Shown here one piece after another: positions 1-6,168 of a stretch of 9,308 bases of DNA. Source of the DNA: Methanimicrococcus sp. (GTDB lineage Archaea > Halobacteriota > Methanosarcinia > Methanosarcinales > Methanosarcinaceae); contig WRNK01000035.1 in assembly GCA_009776675.1 (NCBI GenBank), positions 1 to 9,308 on the forward strand, in the 5' to 3' direction. Each line of letters begins with the position of its first letter. Within the stretch, counting starts at the first letter, position 1. Below the pieces are notes generated by a model that ran no database searches, was not told the DNA's origin, and saw nothing but the letters and a program-made list of their open reading frames with translations. The position numbers and the translations under genes were made by a program.

Positions 1-104
1 CTTTTTTCTTTCACTTTTTTCTTTCACTTTTTTCTTTCACTTTTTTCTTTCACTTTTTTCTTTCATTTTTTTCTTTCACTTTTTCCTTTCACTTTTTTCC
101 GTTT
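1..104. repeat. 13-bp tandem repeat array, pyrimidine-rich on + strand
   Basis: The unit cttttttctttca repeats head to tail from base 1. Units 1-5 are identical, unit 6 (66-78) has one C-to-T change, unit 7 (79-91) has one T-to-C change, and unit 8 (92-104) is degenerate. The array probably continues to the left of the window. The unit length is not a multiple of three and no reading frame runs through it, so it appears non-coding. It ends about 55 bp before the PPOX-like gene and directly abuts that gene's likely promoter. Its role is unknown. Confidence 0.95.
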
Positions 105-108
105 CGTT

Positions 109-155
109 TTTTAAATAGGTATAAATCTTGTGAAATTATTATTTAAATGAGGTGA
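109..155 (+). promoter_or_regulatory. Probable promoter and Shine-Dalgarno site of the PPOX-like gene
   Basis: A TATA-like tract (tttaaata, about 110-117, with a second tataaat at 120-126) lies 34-50 bp before the ATG at 160. A strong archaeal Shine-Dalgarno sequence gaggtga sits at 149-155, four bases before the ATG, and fixes that start. The exact transcription start cannot be read from sequence. Confidence 0.55.
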
Positions 156-159
156 TTTC

Positions 160-561
160 ATGAAAGAAATTCTCCAAGCATTAACAGAAAATCCGACATT
201 TTACATCGCAACGATCAGTCCGGAAGGACCGCGCGTTCGACCGTTTGGCTTTGTTATGGAATATGAACAAAAATTATACTTCATTACAAGCAACGATAAA
301 GATGTTTTCAAACAAATGAAAGCAGACAGCCGTGTTGAAATTTGCTCAACACCAAAAGATGGAATGAATTGGATGCGTTTGAAAGGAAAAGTTGTCTTTG
401 ATTCTCGCAAAGAAGTCATAAAAAAAGCATTAGAGACAGCTCCTGTTCTGGCACAAATCTACCAAACACCTGACAATCCAAGCATTGAAATGTTTTACAT
501 TACCGAAGGAGAAGCCACATTCTATTCATTTATGGATCAGCCAAAAACAGTGAAATTGTAA
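160..561 (+). CDS. Pyridoxamine 5'-phosphate oxidase (PPOX) family flavin-binding protein
   Basis: This 133-residue protein has the layout of short single-domain PPOX-fold (split beta-barrel) proteins, which bind FMN or related flavins and often reduce small molecules or bind cofactors. Visible family signatures are an N-terminal strand with YIATIS (15-20) followed by GPRVRPFGF (23-31), then LYFITSNDKDVFKQMK (39-54), and the strand pair WMRLKGKVVFD (71-81). Length fits this family. The start is supported by gaggtga four bases upstream. The substrate cannot be told from sequence; true pyridoxamine phosphate oxidases are usually longer, so a general flavin reductase or stress role is more likely (inference). 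It appears to be a single-gene unit because a hairpin terminator follows within 15 bp of the stop. A nitroimidazole-resistance-like (NimA-type) label is possible but unproven. Confidence 0.85.
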   Translation: MKEILQALTENPTFYIATISPEGPRVRPFGFVMEYEQKLYFITSNDKDVFKQMKADSRVEICSTPKDGMNWMRLKGKVVFDSRKEVIKKALETAPVLAQIYQTPDNPSIEMFYITEGEATFYSFMDQPKTVKL

Positions 562-571
562 CCATAAAATG

Positions 572-610
572 AAAAAGAAAGAAAGGTTTTATGCCTTCTC
601 TTTCTTTTTT
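572..610 (+). terminator. Hairpin plus T-tract terminator after the PPOX-like gene
   Basis: A purine arm (573-586, aaaagaaagaaagg) pairs with a pyrimidine arm (594-609) across a ttttatg loop, with one bulge, and ends in a run of six T (605-610). It begins about 11 bp after the stop at 561. The rest of the gap to the next gene (611-802) shows no gene that I can support. A TATA-like AT run at about 731-748 may serve the next gene. Confidence 0.6.
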
Positions 611-802
611 GGCTCTTTGTTAAATATCATCTTTTTAACCATCACCTTTGTAATAAAGGGCGTTACTCAATCGTATAGATTGGCTTGTCGTGAAAGGGCT
701 ATAAAAATGTGCAAGATTTGTTTTAAAACGACATTATTTTATATTTTTTAACTGTTTTACATATGCAGTAGAAAGCTACAATAAGTAAACAAATCATTTT
801 TT

Positions 803-1246
803 ATGTATGTGCGCTTGATCGTGGGGGTTGATTTTACGAACGATAAAAACATACAGCTCTTTGAAAATAATCGCCTTCGTTCCGTATGGAATGAAGAAGA
901 ACAAGATTGGTATCTTTCAGTTGTTGATGTCTGTGCTGCATTAACCAACAGCATTGATCCGGCTGCATATTGGTGCAATCTGAAACAACGGCTTATCGAG
1001 GAAGGTAACGAAACCGTGACAAAATGTCACGGGTTGAAAATGGTTGCAGCAGACGGCAAAATGCGTATGACGGATGCTGCAAATTCAGAACAAATTTTAC
1101 GTTTGGTTCAATCCACCCCCTCTCCCAAAGCCGAGTCGTTCAAACTGTGGCTGGCATCTGTCGGAAAGGATAGGATTAATGAAACAATTGATCCTGAACT
1201 GACGATTGAGCGAAGAACCCCTTTTTTATTTACGATTCTGATTTAA
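803..1246 (+). CDS. Bro-N domain protein, truncated at its C-terminus
   Basis: The protein (147 residues as read) matches the Bro-N/antirepressor-like domain of Methanosarcina and phage-derived proteins over about residues 17-137. Landmarks are IQLFENNRLRSVWNEEEQDW, VVDVCAALT, YWCNLKQRLIEEGNETVTKCH, LKMVAADGKMRMTDAA, SEQILRLVQSTPSPKAESFK and LWLASVGKDRINE, followed by DPELTIER. Full-length relatives known to me continue for well over 100 more residues after a DPEL.IDRA motif. Here the match stops at R137 and a nonfamily tail, TPFLFTILI, leads to TAA. The 3' end overlaps the convergent regulator by 17 bp, so the missing part is gone rather than frameshifted nearby. Bro-N domains bind DNA in viruses; here it is most likely a mobile-element relic, though the DNA-binding part is intact. 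The ATG at 803 lacks a clear ribosome site, so the start is uncertain. Confidence 0.75.
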   Translation: MYVRLIVGVDFTNDKNIQLFENNRLRSVWNEEEQDWYLSVVDVCAALTNSIDPAAYWCNLKQRLIEEGNETVTKCHGLKMVAADGKMRMTDAANSEQILRLVQSTPSPKAESFKLWLASVGKDRINETIDPELTIERRTPFLFTILI

Positions 1247-2024
1247 GTGAAACGGCTTGCATTTTGAAATGTTGGTACAATTTTTCAAACCAAAAACGTG
1301 TTTGATCATCTAAACTGATGATGATTTTGTTATCATAAACGCCATCTGTGTTAAACAGATAAACATAGACAAAAACATCAGTAATCGTCATGGACGGACT
1401 GATGGCATTGTCTTCATCCAAAATCAAAAATGTGACATTTTCTAAATGAATGATTTTGTTTAAACGGTCTTCATCTTCTTCTTTGAGGCGACCCAGCACT
1501 TTAGATGTCACAATAAATGTCATCTCTTTGCCGGATTCTGCCATTAAGAACTAATTTTCCGTATAAATCGGATGATAAACTGAAAGCAAACACATGGCAT
1601 GCTCGGATATCTTTAAATTGTCAAGAAAATCCGCCGGAACATCAAACATGTATTCATGGATGTCATATGATAAGAGGGTATAATTGCTGATTTCGCGGAT
1701 GCGTTTTAACAAATCCATCGGAATGACAGATAAATTGCGGTCGAACCAATATTTTTTATCTCGATCAAGGATTTGAATTGTTTCAAAAACCGGACCCATG
1801 TTTTGAACCAAAATTTGGCCAACGGTTGTTAAATGGAAAATCCCGTCTTTGAAAACAATGATCCCTTCATCACGAAGTGTCTTAAGCTGAGGCATAAAAG
1901 AATGTGCCGGAACGCCCATCTTCTCAACGATTTCATCAAGTGTACATCCTTTTTTTTCAAGAATAAACATAATGTTGCGTCTTTTTTCAGACAAACAAAT
2001 GATCTCGTTTAATGTCAAATGCAT
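1230..2024 (-). CDS. FilR1/DUF1724-type winged-helix transcriptional regulator with an in-frame TAG codon
   Basis: On the minus strand, residues 1-157 end at TAG (1551-1553). The same frame continues with codons for F and L, then an ATG at 1544 and 104 more residues to a TAA at 1230. Read through, the product is 264 residues, about the usual size of the methanogen HTH-plus-FilR1 (DUF1724) regulators. Residues 1-70 form the winged helix (SEKRRNIMFILEKKGCTLDE, then PQLKTLRDEGIIVFKDGIFH). Residues from about 130 onward form the FilR1 domain, and the TAG falls inside it, between HPIYTEN and FLMAESGKEMTFIVT, a segment that in relatives runs on without interruption (recalled from family knowledge). 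The codons on both sides look undecayed. Options are amber decoding (pyrrolysine), reinitiation at the ATG 6 nt downstream giving two polypeptides, or a fresh nonsense mutation. The target genes are unknown; related proteins regulate methanogenesis genes. Confidence 0.8.
1551..1553 (-). other. In-frame amber (TAG) codon inside the regulator gene
   Basis: The plus strand reads cta here, so the minus-strand codon is TAG. The surrounding minus-strand frame is ACG GAA AAT TAG TTC TTA ATG GCA. It is a single stop with no frame change: codon 158 of 264. Whether it is decoded, terminates, or permits reinitiation cannot be decided from this window. Confidence 0.95.
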
Positions 2025-2040
2025 TGATGCTCTTTGAATA

Positions 2041-2112
2041 ATACCGGCCCCCTGAGTTTATTTTTGAGATTTTTATAACTTAAAACGGGTATCAATAGTG
2101 AAGCTGGTATCC
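2041..2112 (-). promoter_or_regulatory. Probable promoter of the FilR1-type regulator with GGTATC repeats
   Basis: On the minus strand a TATA-like box (gttataaaaa, about 2071-2080) lies about 50 bp before the ATG at 2024, a good spacing for a short leader. Just upstream, the motif ggtatc occurs twice on the plus strand (2087-2092 and 2106-2111), 19 bp apart, and the inverse form ataccgg lies at 2041-2047. Such repeated half-sites could be an operator, perhaps for autoregulation (inference). No clear Shine-Dalgarno sequence precedes the ATG. Confidence 0.4.
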
Positions 2113-2645
2113 ATATTCATTTCTCAATCCGTTTTTTAGTGAAGGTGAATTAAATTTTTTTTTATTATTTACTCCAAATTTTACTTGTATATAAAGATGC
2201 GTCTGACATATGTCTAATACTTTTCATAAGCAAATATCAAAAATATTATTTCAAAATCACTCTCTTTCGACAATTTTTTCTATAACCAATATTTTTGAAA
2301 TATACTACAATTCTGGTATAATGGAAAAATAATGAATCAGAATTCGTCAGCATGCTCAACAATGTTGGAAAAAAGAGAACATCGACAGCGATTTCTAAAA
2401 ACGGCTTTTTGATACGAAAATGTGTCTGAATAGTAAAAACAACCATAAAAAACAATCAAAAAAAATCAAAAAAAAAATCAAAAATATCCATAATAATCCG
2501 AAAGGCGTATCGCATAAAAAATTGAATTGAAAAGTTTTTTGTCCTTTCCTTCAATTTTTTAAAAACCAAAAATGATTTTTTGCCGACCTAAAAACCTATC
2601 AAAATCTTTTTATGTTACTTTTCCCTTTCTACTTCTGCTCACCAT
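2113..2645. other. AT-rich gene-free stretch before tRNA-Gln
   Basis: I find no convincing gene in this stretch; short open frames on both strands look accidental. It holds a good plus-strand TATA-like box (tatataaag, about 2188-2196) followed by a perfect 10-bp palindrome gacatatgtc (2205-2214). It also has an A-rich run with repeated aatcaaaaa (about 2440-2490) and a perfect 11-bp inverted repeat (aaaaaattgaa at 2516-2526 and ttcaatttttt at 2550-2560, spacer 23). A TATA-like ctttttatg at about 2606-2613 probably serves the tRNA, about 35 bp before its first base. A small RNA or a decayed gene in 2215-2500 is possible but unsupported. Confidence 0.5.
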
Positions 2646-2718
2646 AGTCCCGTAGTGTAGTGGTCAATCATGCCGGCCTTTGGAGCCGGCGACAATGGTT
2701 CGAATCCGTTCGGGACTA
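2646..2718 (+). tRNA. tRNA-Gln (anticodon UUG)
   Basis: A complete cloverleaf can be folded. Acceptor arms agtcccg (2646-2652) and cgggact (2711-2717) pair fully, with discriminator A at 2718. The anticodon stem gccggc (2672-2677) pairs with gccggc (2685-2690) around loop ctttgga, giving anticodon TTG, which decodes glutamine CAA (and CAG by wobble). The T arm aatgg (2694-2698) pairs with ccgtt (2706-2710) around ttcgaat. The D arm is weak (a G-U and a U-U pair), as seen in tRNA-Gln of other organisms. No CCA is encoded, as is common in archaea, and no intron is present. A T-rich tract follows at 2719-2737 and likely ends the transcript. Confidence 0.95.
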
Positions 2719-2738
2719 TTTTTCTTTTTCTCTTTTTA
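2719..2738 (+). terminator. Oligo-T terminator of tRNA-Gln
   Basis: Directly after the discriminator base the sequence is almost pure T with scattered C (tttttctttttctcttttt). Archaeal RNA polymerase ends transcripts at such U-tracts without needing a hairpin. Confidence 0.6.
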
Positions 2739-2835
2739 ATAATTTTCAAGAGAAGCAGGTATGCTTTAAATATGATCGTCTTTTTAATAAAAAATTTTAA
2801 ATGAGAATAACTATTATTCTATCTACCTATAAATT

Positions 2836-2843
2836 AGGAGAGG
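2836..2843 (+). promoter_or_regulatory. Strong Shine-Dalgarno site of the lipoprotein gene
   Basis: The sequence aggagagg ends six bases before the ATG at 2850 and fixes that start. Confidence 0.8.
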
Positions 2844-2849
2844 AATAAA

Positions 2850-3182
2850 ATGAAACATAAAACAATCACACTTATTTCCTTAATTATGATTTTGACTCTT
2901 GTCACCTGTCTTTTTGCCGGCTGTTTGGGCGATAAAATTGTCGGTACATGGAACGCTAAAAACTCAAGTGCAACCATCACATTCAACAAAGATAATACAT
3001 TCACGGCAAAAGTCGGCTTATTAAATACAAACGGAACATGGGAAAAATCCGGCAGCGAATACATTTTGTACGGCTCAGGCGGCACAAGAATCGGAAGTGC
3101 TGTTTTTGTCGGAAAAGAGCTGCGTCTTGTCCTTGGCGGCGGTATTTTATCCATTTCTGAAGACTTTACAAAACAAAAATAA
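2850..3182 (+). CDS. Small secreted lipoprotein with a lipocalin-like beta domain
   Basis: The 110-residue product begins with a classic lipoprotein signal peptide: MKHKT, a hydrophobic segment at about residues 6-23, and a lipobox FAGC with the modifiable cysteine at about residue 25. The mature part starts GDKIVGTWNAK and contains ITFNKDNTFTAK, NGTWEKSGSEYILY and repeated beta-strand-like stretches. The IVGTW plus DNTFT pattern is typical of small lipocalin-like/DUF5640-type domains, seen in many archaeal and bacterial surface lipoproteins. It likely sits on the outer face of the cell membrane. Its ligand is unknown. It appears to be a single-gene unit, with a strong ribosome site in front and a hairpin terminator 7 bp after the stop. 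I do not recognise a specific gene name. Confidence 0.8.
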   Translation: MKHKTITLISLIMILTLVTCLFAGCLGDKIVGTWNAKNSSATITFNKDNTFTAKVGLLNTNGTWEKSGSEYILYGSGGTRIGSAVFVGKELRLVLGGGILSISEDFTKQK

Positions 3183-3188
3183 GATTGA

Positions 3189-3214
3189 ATTGACCGTTTT
3201 GGTCAATCTTTTTT
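3189..3214 (+). terminator. Hairpin terminator after the lipoprotein gene
   Basis: A perfect 7-bp stem (attgacc at 3189-3195, ggtcaat at 3201-3207) with a gtttt loop is followed by c and six T (3209-3214). It lies between two convergent genes and may also slow minus-strand transcription arriving from the other side, though the T-run on that side is weaker. Confidence 0.8.
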
Positions 3215-3237
3215 ATTCAACTTTCTCATTTCATTTT

Positions 3238-3537
3238 TTATTTAACTTTCTCAAACCCGTTCTTTTGAAAATCCTTTCTCAAAACTTCAATTTCTTTGCA
3301 ATTTTCGACTTGAAGTGCAAAAATTCCAAAGCACGGCTTAACATATTGAAAGAAGACATTGTCATCTTTAAAACCGACGGGAAATGGTCGAGAACCTTTT
3401 AATAAAACGCCTAAAAGAGAATATCCGCCCGGCACCAAATACACTTCATCAGAAACGCTTAAAATCAACTCATGGCAGTCTTTGAGCGTCATCTCATCGC
3501 CAATGACCACAACGTCCAAATCTTTCAAGCAAACCAT
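3238..3537 (-). CDS. Small archaeal protein, probably DUF1894 family (MTH1880-like)
   Basis: From the ATG at 3537 this is a 99-residue protein beginning MVCLKDLDVVVIGDEMTLKD. The core DEVYLVPGGYSLLGVLLKG, then PFPVGFKDDNVFFQYVKPCF and GIFALQV, fits my memory of DUF1894, small methanogen proteins of about 90-100 residues related to MTH1880; this was not checked by search. The frame could be extended to a TTG at 3618, overlapping purM by 8 bp. The extra 27 residues are encoded by a T-rich hairpin region with poly-T and read as a chance hydrophobic stretch, so I prefer the ATG. The family start (M-x-C-x-x-x-L) also agrees. It follows purM in the same direction and may be partly co-transcribed. 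Its function is unknown. Confidence 0.65.
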   Translation of the reverse strand: MVCLKDLDVVVIGDEMTLKDCHELILSVSDEVYLVPGGYSLLGVLLKGSRPFPVGFKDDNVFFQYVKPCFGIFALQVENCKEIEVLRKDFQKNGFEKVK

Positions 3538-3580
3538 AAGAAGACCTTTTAAAAAGCAAATAAAAAGAAAGATAAGAAGA

Positions 3581-3613
3581 TAAGAGATTAGAGAAAAAAA
3601 AAATAATCTCTTA
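3581..3613 (-). terminator. Perfect 10-bp inverted repeat spanning the purM stop codon
   Basis: taagagatta (3581-3590) and taatctctta (3604-3613) are perfect inverse copies around a 13-base loop. In the minus-strand transcript the hairpin starts at the purM stop itself (UAA is its first three bases), its loop is ten U followed by CUC, and a U/C-rich stretch follows. It could end the purM message, or stabilise or process its 3' end before the DUF1894-like gene. Confidence 0.6.
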
Positions 3614-4618
3614 CTCAAGAACCAAATTTTTGACTTTAATGCCGGATTTAACGATTTTTCCGACGATTTTACCGCCGGTCATGCCGACAACGTAGAGGGC
3701 GACTTCTTCGGGAACGACAAACAAAAAGCCCATTCCCATGTTAAATGTTTTATACATTTCGGCGTCGCTGACGTTTCCTAATTTTTGAAGGAACTTAAAT
3801 ATTTCGGGCGGCTCTATCGGATCATAAATATCAAAACCGAGATTTGTTATGCGCCTGAGTTTTAACAAACCGCTGCCGGTGATGTGTGCCAAGCCGTGAA
3901 CTTCATGCATTTTGATGACATCCAAAACTTCCATGTAAATGCGCGTGGGTTTTAAAAGCTCTTCACCAATTGTTTTTTTGCCGTCATACGGGCAATAATC
4001 CTGATAAGTGTAAGGGGACTCTTTAATAATTTTTCGGACAAGAGAATAGCCGTTGCTGTGAACGCCGCTGCTCTTTAAACCGACAAGAACATCGCCTTCT
4101 TTTATTTTTTCGCCGGTGATCACTTGATCTTTTTTGACGGCGCCGATACACGCGCCGGCCAAGTCAAACCCGCGAATCACATCGGGAAGCGTTGCCGTCT
4201 CGCCGCCGACAATCGATATTTTAGACATTTCCGCGCCTTTTGCGAGTCCGACGCCGATTTCTTCGGCAAATCCGGGCTTGTGCTTTTCAAGCGCCAAATA
4301 ATCTACAAATGCAATCGGTTCAGCACCAATCGCCAACAAATCATTGACATTCATTGCAATACAGTCAATGCCGACCGTATCCCATTTGCCCATCTCATTT
4401 GCAATCAAAACTTTAGAGCCGACGCCGTCTGTCGTCATGGCAATTGCAAATTCGCCAAAGTCCAGCAAACCGGCATAATGCCCGATTTCCGTCAACGGTG
4501 CGCCAAGCCCCTCTCTTTTGAAAGTCATCTTTTTGGTTAATTCTTTAATTGTGCTTTCCTCTTGATGAATATCTACACCGGAAGCTGCATATGTCGAGCC
4601 TTTTTCGTTTCCCGTCAT
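3611..4618 (-). CDS. purM: Phosphoribosylformylglycinamidine cyclo-ligase (AIR synthase)
   Basis: PurM closes the imidazole ring: FGAM plus ATP gives AIR, the fifth step of purine synthesis in the cytoplasm, working as a dimer. The 335-residue length is normal. Visible signatures are TTDGVGSK (62-69), the AMNVNDLLAIGAEP segment (from 88), GGETA (138-142), SSGVHSNGYSLVRK (183-196), HITGSG (245-250) and FNMGMGF (292-298). HITGSG carries Ser where HITGGG is usual in the family. Two ATG codons are adjacent (4621 and 4618). The site gaggt lies three bases before the first and six before the second, so I chose the second; the difference is one residue. It follows lysC in the same direction with a 35-bp gap and is likely in one transcript with it, an uncommon pairing by function. 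A hairpin begins at its stop codon. Confidence 0.97.
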   Translation of the reverse strand: MTGNEKGSTYAASGVDIHQEESTIKELTKKMTFKREGLGAPLTEIGHYAGLLDFGEFAIAMTTDGVGSKVLIANEMGKWDTVGIDCIAMNVNDLLAIGAEPIAFVDYLALEKHKPGFAEEIGVGLAKGAEMSKISIVGGETATLPDVIRGFDLAGACIGAVKKDQVITGEKIKEGDVLVGLKSSGVHSNGYSLVRKIIKESPYTYQDYCPYDGKKTIGEELLKPTRIYMEVLDVIKMHEVHGLAHITGSGLLKLRRITNLGFDIYDPIEPPEIFKFLQKLGNVSDAEMYKTFNMGMGFLFVVPEEVALYVVGMTGGKIVGKIVKSGIKVKNLVLE

Positions 4619-4656
4619 CATTTAACCTCTTACCTTTTAATCTCTTTAATCCGTTT

Positions 4657-6045
4657 TCAATTTTTATCCAACTCAAATTCCGCATGAAGAGATGCAACGG
4701 CTTTGTTGACATCCGCACTGCTGACAACACAAGAAATGTTGTATTCCGAAGAGCCCTGACTGATCATGATAATGTTAATGTTTTCCTTGCCAAGCGCGGT
4801 AAAAACACGGCGTGCAACACCGGGTGTTCCGGCCATGCCGGCGCCGACAACCGCGACAACAGCAATATCGGAGCGGGAGTCAACATTATATGTGTCGCCA
4901 AGTTCCGTCTTAATGGCTTTCATCGTTTTTGCGCGGTCGGTTTCGTTGACAATAAAAGATAAACTGGATTCGGAACCTTGGCTGATCAAACGGACGCTGA
5001 CATTTTTGTCGGCAAGCGCGGAAAAAATCTGGCCGACTTTTCCGACAGAACCGACCATTTCAGCACTGGACACGTTGATCAATGAAATTTTTTTAATCAT
5101 GCTGACCGCTTTGACAACATTTTTAGACGTCTTGTTTTCAGAAATCACAAGCGTGCCGTCAAAGTCCGGCTTAAATGTACTCTTCACACGCACCGGAATA
5201 TGATGTTTCATGGACGGCTCAATCGCACGCGGATGCAAAACTTCGGCACCAAGAGATGAAAGCTCCATCGCTTCTTGATAAGAAATATATTTAATTGTAC
5301 GGGCAGACGGCACAATTTTTGGATTTGCCGACATAATGCCGTCCACTTCTTTCCAAAGCCAGATTTCATCCGCCTGAATGCCGACTCCGATAATAGATGC
5401 AGAATAATCCGAACCGCTGCGGCCAAGTGTTGTAATGTTGCCGTCTTCGCTTTCGCCGATAAATCCGGTCACAACTTGAACAGAAGATTTCAGCCCGGGC
5501 TTTAAGCGTTCTTCAATCAATGAATAGGTTTTTGAAAGCGGTTTTGCATTGCCAAACACATCCGTTGTAATAATACCGGCTTCACCGCCTGTATAAAATT
5601 TCGATGAAACACCAAGAGAAGACAAAGCGCCTGAAACGATGGGTGCTGCCAAACGCTCGCCGTAAGAAGAAATATTGTCTTTGGAACGGATGGTCAACTC
5701 TCCCAAATAACAAATGCCAATCAAAGCTTTCTCAAGCTCATCCATTTTGTCCGTCAAAAATTCAATGACTTCCGATTTGATTTTTTTGTTTGTAACGGCA
5801 TCATTGACGGCGGCAAAATGTTTGGATTTTAAAGAGGCAATGACTTCAGTCACCGCTGTGACTTTTCCGTGTTCGCATGCATTTGAGGCAACATCAAGCA
5901 ACTCATCCGTCACACCCGCCAATGCCGATGTAATCAAAACAACTTGATTGCCTTGATCAAAATAACTCTTTGCCAATTCCGCAACGTGGCGTATTTTCTT
6001 TCCATCCCCGACAGAAGTGCCGCCAAATTTCATAACAAGCTTCAT
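4657..6045 (-). CDS. lysC: Aspartate kinase with C-terminal ACT domains
   Basis: This enzyme phosphorylates L-aspartate to aspartyl-phosphate, the first step toward threonine, methionine and (in many archaea) lysine. The 462-residue protein has the amino-acid kinase domain at about 1-305: KFGGTSV (6-12), a DNISSYGERLAAP segment (123-135), TLGRSGSDYSA (206-216) and WKEVDGIMSANP (231-242). Two ACT domains follow (about 316-383 and 393-460), with SQGSES (355-360) and SQGSSEYNISCVV (429-441). ACT domains of this arrangement bind end-product amino acids such as threonine or lysine for feedback control; which one applies here cannot be read. The first ATG (6045) lacks a clear Shine-Dalgarno site, so translation may be leaderless or start weakly. 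Upstream lies a region with phased 11-bp repeats. lysC is divergent from the ApgM/ThrB2 gene and followed by purM. Confidence 0.97.
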   Translation of the reverse strand: MKLVMKFGGTSVGDGKKIRHVAELAKSYFDQGNQVVLITSALAGVTDELLDVASNACEHGKVTAVTEVIASLKSKHFAAVNDAVTNKKIKSEVIEFLTDKMDELEKALIGICYLGELTIRSKDNISSYGERLAAPIVSGALSSLGVSSKFYTGGEAGIITTDVFGNAKPLSKTYSLIEERLKPGLKSSVQVVTGFIGESEDGNITTLGRSGSDYSASIIGVGIQADEIWLWKEVDGIMSANPKIVPSARTIKYISYQEAMELSSLGAEVLHPRAIEPSMKHHIPVRVKSTFKPDFDGTLVISENKTSKNVVKAVSMIKKISLINVSSAEMVGSVGKVGQIFSALADKNVSVRLISQGSESSLSFIVNETDRAKTMKAIKTELGDTYNVDSRSDIAVVAVVGAGMAGTPGVARRVFTALGKENINIIMISQGSSEYNISCVVSSADVNKAVASLHAEFELDKN

Positions 6046-6079
6046 AATTTATCGATTCCGTACACACATTTTGAAAAAT

Positions 6080-6168
6080 AAAATCATAGCAAATCATCAA
6101 CAAACCATTAACAAACTATTACAAATCATCAACATTTGAATGATAAAATGAATGACATCATTTATAAA
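6080..6168 (-). promoter_or_regulatory. lysC upstream region with phased ~11-bp direct repeats
   Basis: On the plus strand the 13-mer caaatcatcaaca occurs exactly at 6090-6102 and 6122-6134, 32 bp apart (three helical turns). Between them are near copies starting at 6101 (caaaccattaaca) and 6112, so units recur about every 11 bp, overlapping by two bases. Repeats on one face of the helix suggest an operator for a regulator that binds cooperatively (inference). A palindromic TATA-like tttataaa lies at 6161-6168, far upstream of the lysC ATG at 6045. Confidence 0.5.

Noticed and set aside
569..751. Short open frame of 60 codons on the plus strand
   Set aside because: It starts inside the terminator hairpin of the PPOX-like gene, has no ribosome site, and shows no recognisable protein pattern.
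1230..2024. Frameshift as the cause of the split regulator
   Set aside because: Both halves are in the same frame. A single TAG codon separates them, with no inserted or missing base.
2246..2455. Open frame of 69 codons on the minus strand in the gene-free stretch
   Set aside because: There is no ribosome site and the composition is of AT-rich noise. No family resemblance was seen on either strand.
2646..2718. tRNA-Gln as an integration (att) site of a mobile element
   Set aside because: No integrase gene and no repeated copy of the tRNA 3' end was found within the window. The Bro-N fragment is over 1.4 kb away with no boundary visible.
3538..3618. TTG-started N-terminal extension of the DUF1894-like protein with a membrane-like segment
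   Set aside because: The hydrophobic residues come from a poly-T hairpin region after purM. The internal ATG at 3537 gives a family-like start and length.
4124..4540. Long open frame antisense to purM (and similar ones antisense to lysC)
   Set aside because: These are mirror frames caused by codon bias in clearly conserved genes on the other strand; they have no ribosome site and no family pattern.
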